64,000 nt of DNA from Synaphobranchus kaupii (Eukaryota; Chordata; Actinopteri; Anguilliformes; Synaphobranchidae). Each line of letters opens with the position of its first letter. Within the stretch, counting starts at the first letter, position 1. This document shows, piece by piece, positions 47,554 through 58,072 of the stretch. The stretch lies in assembly GCA_029718625.1 (NCBI GenBank), contig CM056376.1:21892701-21956700 (forward strand), read 5' to 3'. The position numbers were made by a program, and so were the translations under genes. The notes under the pieces were generated by a model. It saw nothing but the letters and a program-made list of their open reading frames with translations. It was not told the DNA's origin and did no database searches.

Positions 47554-49152
47554 CAGTTGAAGTCGAGAGTTCACATACATCTTAGCCAAATCCATTTAAA
47601 CTCAGTTTTTCACAATTCCTGACATTTAGTCTTAGTAAACATTCCCTGTCTTAGGTCAGTTAGGATCACGACTTTATTTTAAGAATGTGAAATGTCAGAA
47701 TAATAGTAGAGAGAATGATTTATTTCATGCTTTTATTTCTTTCATCACATTCCCAGTGGGTCAGAAGTTTACATACACTCCGTTAGTATTTGGTAGCATT
47801 GCCTTTAAATTGTTTAACGGGTCAAATGTTTCGGGTAACCTTCCGCAAGCGTCTCACAATATGTTGCTGGAATTTTGGCCCATTCCTCCTGACAGAACTG
47901 GTGTAGTCAGGTTTGTAGGCCTCCTTGCTCACACACGCTTTTTCAGTTCTGCCCACAAATTTTCGATTGCATTGAGGTCAGGACTTTGTGATGGCCACTC
48001 CAATACCTTGACTTTGTTGTCCTTAAGCCATTTTGCCACAACTTTGCAAGTATGCTTTGGGTCATTGTCCATTTGAAAGAGCCATTTGCGACCAAGCTTT
48101 AACTTCCTGGCTGATGTCTTGAGATGTTGCTTCAATATATCCACATAATTTTCCTTCCTCATGCCATCTATTTTATAAAGTGCACCAGTCCATCTTGCAG
48201 CAAAGCACCCCACAACATGATGCTGCCACCTCCGTGCTTCACGGTTGGGATGGTGTTCTTCAGCTTGCAAGCCTCACCCTTTTTCCTTCAAACATAATGG
48301 TGGTCATTATGACCAAACAGTTAAATTTTTGTTTCATCAGACCAGAGGACATTTCTCCAAAAAGTAAGATCTTTGTCCCCATGTGCAGTTGCAAACTGTA
48401 GTCTGGCTGTTTTATGATGATTTTGGAGTAGTGGCTTCTTCCATGCTGAGCAGCCTTTCAGGTTATGTCGATATAGGACTTGTTTTACTGTGGATATAGA
48501 TACTTTTGTACCTGTTCCCTCCAGCATCTTCACAAGGTCCTTTGCTGTTGTTCTGGGATTGATTTGCACTTTTCCCACCAAAGCACGTTCATCTCTAGGA
48601 GACAGAATGCGTCTCCTTCCTGAGCAGTATGATGGATGCGTGGTCCCATGGTGTTTATACTTGCGTACTATTGTTTGTACAGATGAACGTGGTACCTTCA
48701 GGCATTTGGAAATTGCTCCCAAGGATGAACCAGACTGGTGGAGGTCCACAATTGTCTTTCTGAGGTCTTGGCTGATTTCTTTTGATTTTCCCATGATGTC
48801 AAGCATAGAGGCACTGAGTTTGAAGGTAGGCCTTAAAATACATCCACAGGTACACCTCCAATTGACGCAAAGTATGTCAATTAGTCTATCAGAAGTTTCT
48901 AAAGCCATGACATCATTATCTGGAATTTTCCAAGCTGTTTAAAGGCAGAGTCAACTTAGTGTATGTAGACGTCTGACCCAATGGAATTGTGATATAGTGA
49001 ATTAAAAGTGAAATAATCTGTCTGTAAACAATTGTTGGAAAAATTACTTGTTTCATGCACAAAGTAGATGTCCAAACTGACTTGCCAACACTATAGTTTG
49101 CTAACAGGAAATCTGTGGAGTGGTTAAAAATGAGTTTTAATGACTTCAACTG
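47554..49152 (-). mobile_element. Sleeping Beauty/Tss-type Tc1 transposon (1599 bp)
   Basis: Ends CAGTTGAAGTC and GACTTCAACTG lie inside TA duplications (47552-47553 and 49153-49154). Inverted repeats of about 210-230 bp contain the family's direct repeats (tacatacact near both inner edges). The two repeats differ markedly: the right lacks the outer ggaagtttacatacact block and the left carries a cttagccaaatccatttaaa version. The transposase is on the minus strand and dead. Confidence 0.95.
47783..48794 (-). pseudogene. Sleeping Beauty-like transposase pseudogene
   Basis: Cut-and-paste transposase acting on the element's inverted repeats. It starts MGKSKEISQDL at 48794 and continues with the paired-like helix-turn-helix (LGAISKCLKVPRSSVQTIV), a GRRR hook and the first catalytic D in LWSDETK. 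The frame ends early by a stop where the family has E after DETKI, and again at a Trp-to-stop change. The catalytic domain resumes with FQMDNDPKHT and PDLNAIENLWAELKK; A replaces the usual P of NPIEN. The D-to-E spacing is 34 residues. Another stop follows KKRV. The normal terminal stop is at 47783-47785. Full length would be about 340 residues, as in the family. Confidence 0.93.
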
Positions 49153-49154
49153 TA

Positions 49155-49929
49155 AATCTTCCCTCCAGTAATTCTGAAATTTAAAAAGATACAATATACT
49201 GTATAATTGCATTTTAAATTCTTAGAAGTACATTACAACATTCTGGATCCTTTAAAAATCAATGTTTATATTTTGTATTTCAATGGATTGATGCTTTTGT
49301 CCCTTCTCTAGGTAATGACTTTTTTGTTTTGTTTTTAAATAGATTACTTGCTTCATTACATTAACCTCCAAATGAAGCAAGCAGTAACTAATACATTGTC
49401 TATTAACTTTAGGGGGGAAAAGCATGATACGCAGTTAAAATTTAGCACATTCATCAGTCCAGTTTAATCACATTGTTTTTATTCACGCTGCTTTGTCCAC
49501 GGTGCCCTGTTTAAACATTCAGTCCATGATTAAATTTCAAATTAATTACAGGCTACAGCTTATCTAATACAAAGCTGCTTCACACAAGTGACTGCACGCA
49601 TGGGTCTATTTCCGCACAAACCTCACAATGCCTCCACTCCCTCTGCCACTACCCACCTCTAGTTTTTTAGGCCTTTCCCCCATCTTTCTCCCCAATTTGA
49701 AAATCATGCTCACGCTGCCATGTTCATCTCAACCTCCATTTTTGATTTAGAAGCAAGCAGTGTGATGTCACGGGCACTCATTTTCACACTGCAGTCGATA
49801 AGCCAGGCTCACACAGACATGAGTCGGGGGAAAATATTTAGGTCTCGATTTACTAAGACCTTTAGCATGTACAAAACCTTTTAGCACATGTGAAGCATTA
49901 GTTCTTTTTTTTACAGTCCAAGTAGCAGT
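49155..49929. other. Unassigned AT-rich DNA
   Basis: No gene or element recognised. Confidence 0.4.
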
Positions 49930-49941
49930 CGTGCGCACAAC

Positions 49942-50007
49942 TTTTTTATCTCGTGCTCACAAGTTTTTTATCTCGTGCTCACAAGATTTTTATCTTGTGC
50001 TCACGAG
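49942..50007 (+). repeat. Three 22-bp subterminal direct repeats
   Basis: Units at 49942-49963, 49964-49985 and 49986-50007 read tttttatctcgtgctcacaa with the third changed to tcttgtgctcacgag. Repeats of this kind near transposon ends are often transposase-binding sites (inference). Confidence 0.85.
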
Positions 50008-51689
50008 ATCATATCTTACTAGATCATTTTGTCTTACTAGTTCAACGAGATTCCATTTGTGTATTTATTTCGAAGTAGGCTATATTTAATTGGGAGCGTG
50101 GATATTTTGTTAGGAGGGGAAGGTTTGACTGAAGCTGAAGTGCAACCATAGCGGACCGTTGTCTTTCATGCCTTGATAACGCTGTATTTAATTTGTGATG
50201 TCGACGCATGGGGTTTTAAAAAAAACAGTAATAGGGTGTGCAGCTCGATCTGTTTTGTTTTGAAAGGGAGAATTTATCTTTTTGGCAGGAATATAGGCTA
50301 TCGTAATTAATCAATTACTTGATGGGTAGTCTGCTATGGGGAAACATTTAGTCCATTAGCCTACATGTAAGATAATATGCTGTGTATTGTGTGAATGATG
50401 TGTAAACATAATACATGCTTTGCAAACATTTTCTCTTTTTTTGTCCGCAGATGGCCTTGTCACGTTTGTTTTTTTGCATTCCCTTGAATTTACTTTGTGT
50501 GTGATCTTTACCTGTATTAAACAATGCAGCGTCTGGACACAAGTGGTAACAGTTGCAGTGCTAGAGTGCACCTTGTGTGGTAGCCTTTAAACTAAACTGA
50601 TAGAATTAACTTGAGCAAAATGTTGCATCCAGTTACCCGTTAGATCCTTTAGTGAATTAATCCTTTACCCCTAGTGCTTTTTGTCATCGAAACTTTGTAA
50701 TAAAGAATGATCTATTTTTGATAAACATGACTCTGGTGCTTTACTTCAGGTACATTGAAAATTGGCCTGTGCTACACATAGTTATTATGAATAATCGCCT
50801 TTATCCTATGATTTTCTATCCTGATGGGAGTGGCCTCTTTCCTCCAGGATGACAGCGGTCTCCACCATCATCATCAAAACAACAAATGAGAAGGTCACTG
50901 TGTGTCCCGTTTGAAATGTCATTCACTGCCAAATCATTCTTGTGTTTATGCTAGTTTTTGTTTTTAAATTGAATAGCTAGATAGACCTAAACCATCTCTG
51001 TATTGATTCCAGTGGGCCGACCATCATTCCATGAGCCGAACTCGCCACCTTTAATAAAACGAGCATTTTGCTACAACTAAAGGCTACTAGTTGATGTGCT
51101 AAAAATATAACACATTGGCTTTAGGTTAGTAAACTAGTGAAGAGAAATGTAGCCTATGTAACTAGTTAGGCGAATATACGGATTCTGCAATTTATATAGT
51201 TAACATGTTTACACTGTTACCACTTCAATAGTTAACTATACTGCTTTAATTGGCAACACGTTACCTAAAAGGCCACTAGTGGGTTAAAAGGCTGACTAGT
51301 TGGCTGTGATGCCACTAGTTGGCACTGTGGTGCAACTTATAATGTTTCTAGTGTAACACTTTTATACATGTAGAATAAAAGTGCAACTAGTGACTCAAAA
51401 TTCATGACTAGTAGGTGCCAATCTTTGATATGAAAACGGCTCCGTTGCATGTTCACGGTCGTTAGGTTATAGCTGACAGTAACTAGCTTACCACAATAGC
51501 CGTCTGTAATAGGCCTAAATGTGTTAAAAGACTGTGTAAATGAAGCCTATAGTAGCCTAATGCATAAATAATTCATGTGGGAATAGTATTTAAATATGCA
51601 ATTACTTAAAAGGTTATTGAATGCCCCGCTGTTGTAGCCAGCTGAATTAGCTAATTTCCCATTTAAGATTGAAAATTGAAAATCTCAGA

Positions 51690-51757
51690 AACAAGGATTT
51701 GAACCGGCCACCTATTTATTACAAGGCAGACACCGTACCCACTAGACCACAGATCAG
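51690..51757 (-). other. tRNA-like sequence (SINE head or tRNA relic)
   Basis: On the minus strand, GTGGTCTAGTGGGTA resembles a pol III A box and GGTTCAAATCC matches a B box about 30 bases further on, with CTTGTAA between them, like a Thr (TGT) anticodon loop. Stems pair poorly, so it is probably a SINE head or tRNA pseudogene inside the larger element, not a working tRNA. Confidence 0.45.
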
Positions 51758-52142
51758 CACAAATATGTGTGTCTATTTAAACCTTTTAGCCTATTTCAAA
51801 CGTGCAAGTTCTCATTATCTCGTGCTCACAAGATTAAAAAAGTTGTGCTCACGAGATGTCCCTTTAGGGGCTCTATAGCATGCTTATTGGGGTTTAGTGA
51901 AACTTAGTTTGGATAAAAGCACTGATTTCACATGTGATTTGCAGTTCTTTGTATATTTAAGAGGGTGCAACATGTGTGATTTGTATTAGTCTAATGGTGT
52001 GCATAATGCCTGGTCACTGAAATGTTGTGTGTTGCTAAAGTGTGCTGTGCTCCATCCAGACTGTGTGGACTAATTAATGCTAATCAGCACGCAGCTACAG
52101 ACAATGAACTTCTCTAATCTTTTCCAAGCCACGCCCGAAGGC

Positions 52143-52960
52143 GGGTGCGTCCCAATATTCTTCACTCCTCACCTCCCTTCCTCCACTCCCCCACTACCAC
52201 TCCTCTACTACCCGGAAGTATGCAAAACTGTCTGAACGTTTCGGATACAAGTATTTGCATCAATTTTTAAAAATCTATTTTTAAACCCATGATTTAATTT
52301 CTCAAAAAATGTGACCCCCTGTTACACCCAAAATATCACCAGTGGTTTAGAGAAAAATGCTTCTGAAGTTTCGCAGACGCGAGTGGCGCGCGCTTCCCGT
52401 ATGTTCTCAATGCCGCGAGCATTCGCTTCTGGCGCGTGTGATTCCGCGAGACACTGCTGGTGTGTTTTGGGCGTAAAGCCTTCTGTTTACTCAATGCTCT
52501 CTATTTTCTGTAATAAGGAAAGTGATTTAGCCTACCTGCGGCTACTGCTGCGTTGCTCATTTTGTTACGGTGAATAGCCTGCACTCATTGGGTGTTTCTT
52601 CTCTGTCTTCCTGTTCCAAGCACGGAGCTGACGGACCTTTTGTGACATCACCGGAGCCGCGGATCTATCCAGCTGTAGTTCACAACGCTCACGATTTCCT
52701 GTGTAAAGGAAAGTACTGGTTTTAACCAAAAAAAAAAAACATTGGTGTGGATTCTGCCCTCTGCCAATTATAGTCTTCCTAACGAGATGGGGGCTGCGTC
52801 CCAATATTCTTCACAGATCTTTGTGTTTTAATCCAATGTCGCTGATTACATCTTAATTACGTACTAATGGTTACATATTAATTAATGTCTCGACACAAAC
52901 CACAATTTCAGGTACATTGTATACTGGATGTGGGGAGTGAAGAATATTGGGACGCACCCC
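52143..52960. mobile_element. MITE with three copies of its terminal motif
   Basis: The left end GGGTGCGTCCCAATATTCTT (then CACTCC) is the exact complement of the right end, GGAGTG then AAGAATATTGGGACGCACCC. A third copy, GGCTGCGTCCCAATATTCTT, lies inside at about 52792-52811 in the left-end orientation. This suggests a second element inserted in, or fused with, the first. The interior 52330-52680 is CpG-rich. No target duplication is evident and there is no transposase. Confidence 0.7.
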
Positions 52961-53993
52961 TGCTGTCTGCCTTCTAGGGGATGTGGGAAACCTTGACCTT
53001 TCAACCCAGCAAAAAGAAGCTGCTGATCATATCATTTGTATTTAACCTTAAATAAATCCAAAAGAAATTATAAGACAGATTTCTAAATGTAAGTCTTTTT
53101 GCATCTAATCTCTTGTTGAAGTCTTGGGTGTAAGATATCAATCAGTCATTGTCTGGCCATGCTTGTTTCTGTCACCAGTGCCTGCTGCTACTGTAGCAGT
53201 CATGAAAGATTAACAGGAGGTGAAACAAAGGGTACGAAAGGCCACTCTGACTTCCGACGGCAGAACCGGCGTATCGGAGACCCGTGTGATAAAATGAAAC
53301 CAGCAGTCATAGGCTTTCTGTGGCGATAAGGTTATTCTGAGCCTTCATCCATCATTTATGTAAGGCCCTCTGTTACAGTTTCATTTGAATGGCAGGATTG
53401 TATGTCCCCCTTTTGAACACAAAAGGTCAGTGATTAAATAACCTAGTTTCTTCCGGAATAGAACCCAATCACGTAGGTTATATGGAAAGGGAATGTCTTA
53501 CTGCTTTACGTTTGATAAGCAAAGTAGGAAGTTGTTACACTAAAACTATTTTATATTGCACAGCTCCACCTAAAACAGCCCTGGCAGCCAAGCCCACACA
53601 ATTATGCGGCAAATGAGTATACTGTCTGCAGTTTTATGGTCTTAAGACACTCTTTGGAGTGGAGAGGTGAACAAACAAGTGTGTGGGAGCGTGAAGCGTG
53701 GTTGTCGGCTCGAGTCCAGCTTTCTCTGCCTACACAAAGTCTGTGCGCCATTGTTGTCTGAAGGGCATTAGCCTGAATTCAATAAACATCTGTCTCACAG
53801 TTTTAAATACAACTGTTAGTTTGTTTTTTTTATCTTCTCCAACACATTTCGGTGAGTTCAGCAATCTTGAAATTAACTCAGCAAACTGTTTGTGACAGGG
53901 AAAAAAAGTGAGACTTGCGTTTATATTTACTTTATAGTTAATGGCGTGTTGATTGAATGCAGGCTTAAGGCTTATACACCACATGATAGCCGG
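52961..53993. other. Unassigned DNA
   Basis: No gene recognised. The 53180-53420 stretch is of higher complexity than its surroundings and could be conserved non-coding DNA, which cannot be judged from one sequence. Confidence 0.35.
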
Positions 53994-54042
53994 TGTGTGT
54001 GCGTGCGTGTGCGCGTGCGCGTGTGTGTGTGTGTGTGCGCGC
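53994..54042. repeat. Alternating GT/GC microsatellite
   Basis: About 49 bp of almost perfectly alternating purine-pyrimidine (gtgtgcgtgcgtgtgcgcgt ...), a composition prone to left-handed Z-DNA. Confidence 0.95.
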
Positions 54043-55384
54043 CCAAGTTATCTTTGCAGATCAATGGCAATTGTGCCATTTCCCAGATTAATGTGTCACT
54101 CTGTACGAGGTGAAGATAAGGCTGCCCCACTTTCAGATGCTGAGCATCGATTAGGCTCTCTGAGATTTTCCTTCTTCAGGCGCTCTGCAGCCTGATCTAT
54201 ACCTCCACCCTAATTAATACCCACCCATGTGTGATCAATTAGCCAACATGAATATTTCAATGCATTATTTAAGCCTTATCCTTGAACCTGGATGCATTGA
54301 TCCTGAACTGTCTTTGGAATGGACTCCAGTAAACACATACAGAGCAGTCATTTTATTTGATCAATGCAACACATTTGGAAATACATGTGCTTATGAAAAT
54401 ATTAGGAATGCTTAAAGATTTGAATACAGTAGGGTGGCCATATATTGGATTTAAAATAAGAAGGACAAGAGCGGGCGGACATTATGATCATAATACCAGA
54501 CTACTTGTTTATTTATATAAGGTCTATGGAATGAGCAAAACCTACCTGGAATTTGGAAATCCCACATCGATGGATATTTTCAGTCCCAAAAAAATAAATG
54601 TCCACGAAAAACAGGACATTTGGTCAGCCTAGAATACAAAATATTCTTTATCTGTTCATATTTTGTCACTGTCTAAGAGTTTCTTGACAACATTTACAAC
54701 TTAAACAAACTGGTTAGTGCGATGTATTGTTGCACTATTTAATAAATGGACAATCACAATCTTAGTAAAATTTTCGCTCATCCCTCATTTTGTTTCACAA
54801 CAAAACATGGTGAAATAAGGCAGGAATTGTTACCATGGAAATGAACTTGTCTGTTCATTAATTTGTTTGCTGAGACAGAATTTCCCGGAACAATCTGCTG
54901 CTGAAGCTGTCTGTGGCCTTAAGAGTTGTGTCAGCAAAGCTGATGCAGCCACAAGCAACTTCATATCAAGTTTCTGCTTCCACATCCCCAGAATAATTCA
55001 AAGGAAACGTTTAATGTGTCATTCATGTTGAGCTTTCTTTACTCCTGAGCTAATGCTCTTAATGTTCTTGGATTAAACTTCATTCGATTTTAGGAACTGT
55101 GTTTTTACATATGTATAGAGTACATGCTTTGCATTTGTTGCTATTTTATGTTGAAAATGTAAGCTTGGCTACCTTGTAGTCATGCTACTACCGCAGCCAC
55201 AAAACAATATGGTACAGGATTTACATGCACAATTCTAAGAAACAAACTCATTGGAATTTTTTTGGTCACAGAAATGACATGTCTCTAATATAAATTGTAT
55301 TTATTTTGTTGGTTCTTGTTAGATACCAAGCGAGCTAGCTTAAAGATAGAGTATGTTCTATTATTTGAAATAGCATGTGGAGAT
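54043..55384. other. Unassigned AT-rich DNA
   Basis: No gene or element recognised. Confidence 0.4.
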
Positions 55385-55856
55385 GGGGGGCTTTGCTGCT
55401 ATATCAGCCTCCACTCTTCTGAGAAGGCCTTCCACTAGATGTTTGGTCATTGCTGCCAGGATTTGCTTCAAGTCAGCCGGAAAAGCATGAGTTAGTTTTT
55501 GGGCACTGATTTTTGGCGATTAGGCCTGGCTCGCAGTCGATGTTCCAATTGGTGTAGGATGGGATTGAGGTCAGGGTTCTGTGCAGGCCAGTCAAGTTCT
55601 TCCACACCGATCTCAACAAGCCATTTCTGTATGGACCTCACATTGTGCACAGGGACATTGTCATGCTGAAACAGGAAAGGGCCTTCCCCAAACTGTTGCC
55701 ACAAAGTTGGAAGCACAGAATCATCTAGAATGTTTGTATATGCATTGTATGCTGTAACATTAAGAATAGCCTTCACTGGAACTAAGGGGCCTACTGCATA
55801 CCAATAGCCCCAGACCAAGGGGTGTCCGAATACTTTTGGGCATGTAGTGTATGTAA
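55385..55856 (-). pseudogene. Tc1-like transposase fragment fused to its inverted repeat
   Basis: On the minus strand the terminal repeat (acatgcccaaaagtattcgg, about 55828-55847) joins directly to the catalytic half of a Tc1 transposase: HPLVWGYWYAVGPLVPVKA, then LFQHDNVPVHNVRSIQKWL with the second D, and ELDWPAQNPDLNPI. The DNA-binding half and the first D are deleted. After NPI the sequence reads LHQLEHRLR where the family has the catalytic E and about three more codons, so the active site is lost. The 3' terminal repeat is missing too; the match stops at about 55385. Confidence 0.85.
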
Positions 55857-55966
55857 AGATGGAGTGTCTGTGCTCATAGCAGGTAAGTGCCAAACTCAAT
55901 GCTGTATCGGGCAAGTATTATGCCCAGTTCAACCTACTTAATAGATGGCAATAGATTCCCAAATTT

Positions 55967-56466
55967 NNNNNNNNNNNNNNNNNNNNNNNNNNNNNNNNNN
56001 NNNNNNNNNNNNNNNNNNNNNNNNNNNNNNNNNNNNNNNNNNNNNNNNNNNNNNNNNNNNNNNNNNNNNNNNNNNNNNNNNNNNNNNNNNNNNNNNNNNN
56101 NNNNNNNNNNNNNNNNNNNNNNNNNNNNNNNNNNNNNNNNNNNNNNNNNNNNNNNNNNNNNNNNNNNNNNNNNNNNNNNNNNNNNNNNNNNNNNNNNNNN
56201 NNNNNNNNNNNNNNNNNNNNNNNNNNNNNNNNNNNNNNNNNNNNNNNNNNNNNNNNNNNNNNNNNNNNNNNNNNNNNNNNNNNNNNNNNNNNNNNNNNNN
56301 NNNNNNNNNNNNNNNNNNNNNNNNNNNNNNNNNNNNNNNNNNNNNNNNNNNNNNNNNNNNNNNNNNNNNNNNNNNNNNNNNNNNNNNNNNNNNNNNNNNN
56401 NNNNNNNNNNNNNNNNNNNNNNNNNNNNNNNNNNNNNNNNNNNNNNNNNNNNNNNNNNNNNNNNNN
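55967..56466. other. Assembly gap, 500 N
   Basis: Exactly 500 unknown bases, likely a placeholder length. Apparent reading frames across it are meaningless. Confidence 1.
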
Positions 56467-57200
56467 AGTAGATTGATATTTGCAGTCAAATGATTTGTTA
56501 TCACACAGAGTGTTGCCTTGCATCTCAAACCAATGCACAAACATCATGGTCAAGGAGCATGTGCTACAACTACTGTTGCCCCTAGTCTTTCCCTCAGATT
56601 TCCATGCCAACATCACCTTAGTCGCTGTTTCTTGTGAAACAACAGCATGTTCAGCACTCTTATTCACTCAACTCCTGCCAAACATGCCCCAGCAACCACC
56701 CCTCTTTCGAAGTCAGTGAGATCTCTTCTTCTAGACTCCACTATTCCATTGCAATAATTTGTTGAGCTGGCTACCGTTTACTTCTATATTTGACGTTTCT
56801 TCATTAAATATCCAGAAATCTAAGCATAAAATAGTCACCTCCATAGCAACATCATAGTCGTCTTCTTTAATTAGAATGAAATAAATGAAAGAGCTCATGC
56901 TCAAACAGCAATGCAGATTTGCTTATTCTTCAGAATTAAATAAACAATTTATAACTGCATTGCGACTATCACAGAATTATTGAAACTATTAACTTACCAT
57001 AAAAATACAAGCCTTTTTGTTGTTAAGGATAAAGTTAAGAGTCTCAGATTAACAGATGGCTTTCATAGTTCAACAGGCAGAGGAGGACTAGGTTATATGC
57101 TTTAAAAGATGCCATTTAAAATGGCCACTGTGTATGCAAGCACCTGATACTTATTATAAAACATGTGAAATGTGACAGTTTGCCCAGAATACTCCTTATG
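56467..57200. other. Unassigned AT-rich DNA
   Basis: No gene or element recognised. Confidence 0.4.
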
Positions 57201-58072
57201 CAGTTGAAGTTGGAAGTTTACATACACTTAAGTCATTAAAACTCATTTTTAACCACTCGACAGATTTCATGTTAGCAAACTATAGTGTTGGCAAGTCAGT
57301 TAGTGCATGACACAAGTCATTTTTCCAATTGTTTACAGACAGATTATTTCACTTTTAATTCACTATGTCACAATTCCAGTGGGTCAGAAATTTACATACA
57401 CTAAGTTGACTGTGCCTTTAAATAAAAAAATAAAAAGATTTTGGTCGCATATCCTTTGCATGCCATAACTTCCTCATGTCTGTGACCCAACAACATTTGT
57501 TAACCCTTTAAGTGATCCATCCATATCGACTGTATATCTGGCAGCAGAGGGATGTTTTGAGGCTTGTTTGATACCTCAGACCCTTGATGACTTACAGCCA
57601 TTTTACCAATCATGTATTCCATACTGATCCAACATAATTTACAGCTAAATCTAGTCCCACCCCCCAATTCCCATAGAGATCCATTCAAATGCAGAGACGT
57701 TATAGTATCGCTCGTAAGAGTACCAGAAAATAAGATATCTAGAGTCTTTTGATGTTGTTGGGTCACAGACATCAGGAAGTCATGGCATGCAAAGGATATG
57801 CGACCAAAAATGTTTTTTTATTTTTTTATTTAAAGGCACAGTCAACTTAGTGTATGTAAACTTCTGACCCCCTGGAATTGTGATATAGTGAATTAAAAGT
57901 GAAATAATCTGTCTGTAAACAATTGTTGGAAAAATTCATTGTGTCATGCACATAGTAGATGTCCTAACAGATTTGCCAACACTATAGTTTGCTAACATGA
58001 AATCTGTGAAGTGGTTAAAAATGAGTTTTAATGACTTCAACCTAAGTGTATGTAAACTTCCGACTTCAACTG
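57201..58072. mobile_element. Non-autonomous Sleeping Beauty-like element (872 bp)
   Basis: Inverted repeats of about 230 bp match the Sleeping Beauty-type ends at 47554-49152 (CAGTTGAAGTTGGAAGTTTA left, CGACTTCAACTG right, both with tacatacactaagttgact at the inner edge). The right side is followed by TA (58073-58074); the left flank reads ATG where TA is expected. There is no transposase. Between the ends lies a second inverted-repeat structure, so the whole element is one deep palindrome. Confidence 0.9.
57440..57809. mobile_element. Inner palindromic MITE nested in the 57201 element
   Basis: Arms of about 56 bp (57440-57495 and 57754-57809) read ttttggtcgcatatcctttg, catgccat, then cttcctcatgtctgtgaccc and caacaaca, with the complement at right. 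The centre (57496-57753) contains the aatctagtcccacccccaat segment that also occurs at 40675-40770. Poly-A/T tracts at each junction blur its insertion boundaries. Confidence 0.8.

Larger units (their letters stand above)
49930..51853. mobile_element. 1.9-kb element bounded by inverted repeats
   Basis: The left boundary cgtgcgcacaacttttttat (49930) is mirrored at the right by aaaaaagttgtgctcacg (ending 51853). Inside the left end three 22-bp direct repeats (ttttttatctcgtgctcaca + ag) run from 49942 to 50007; a matching ttatctcgtgctcacaagat lies inside the right end. Eight ACTAGT hexamers cluster at 51086-51412. No transposase was recognised. Probably a non-autonomous DNA transposon; superfamily unknown and target duplication not found. 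Confidence 0.6.

Noticed and set aside
55887..56667. Long frames across 55967-56466
   Set aside because: They run through 500 unknown bases and carry no information.
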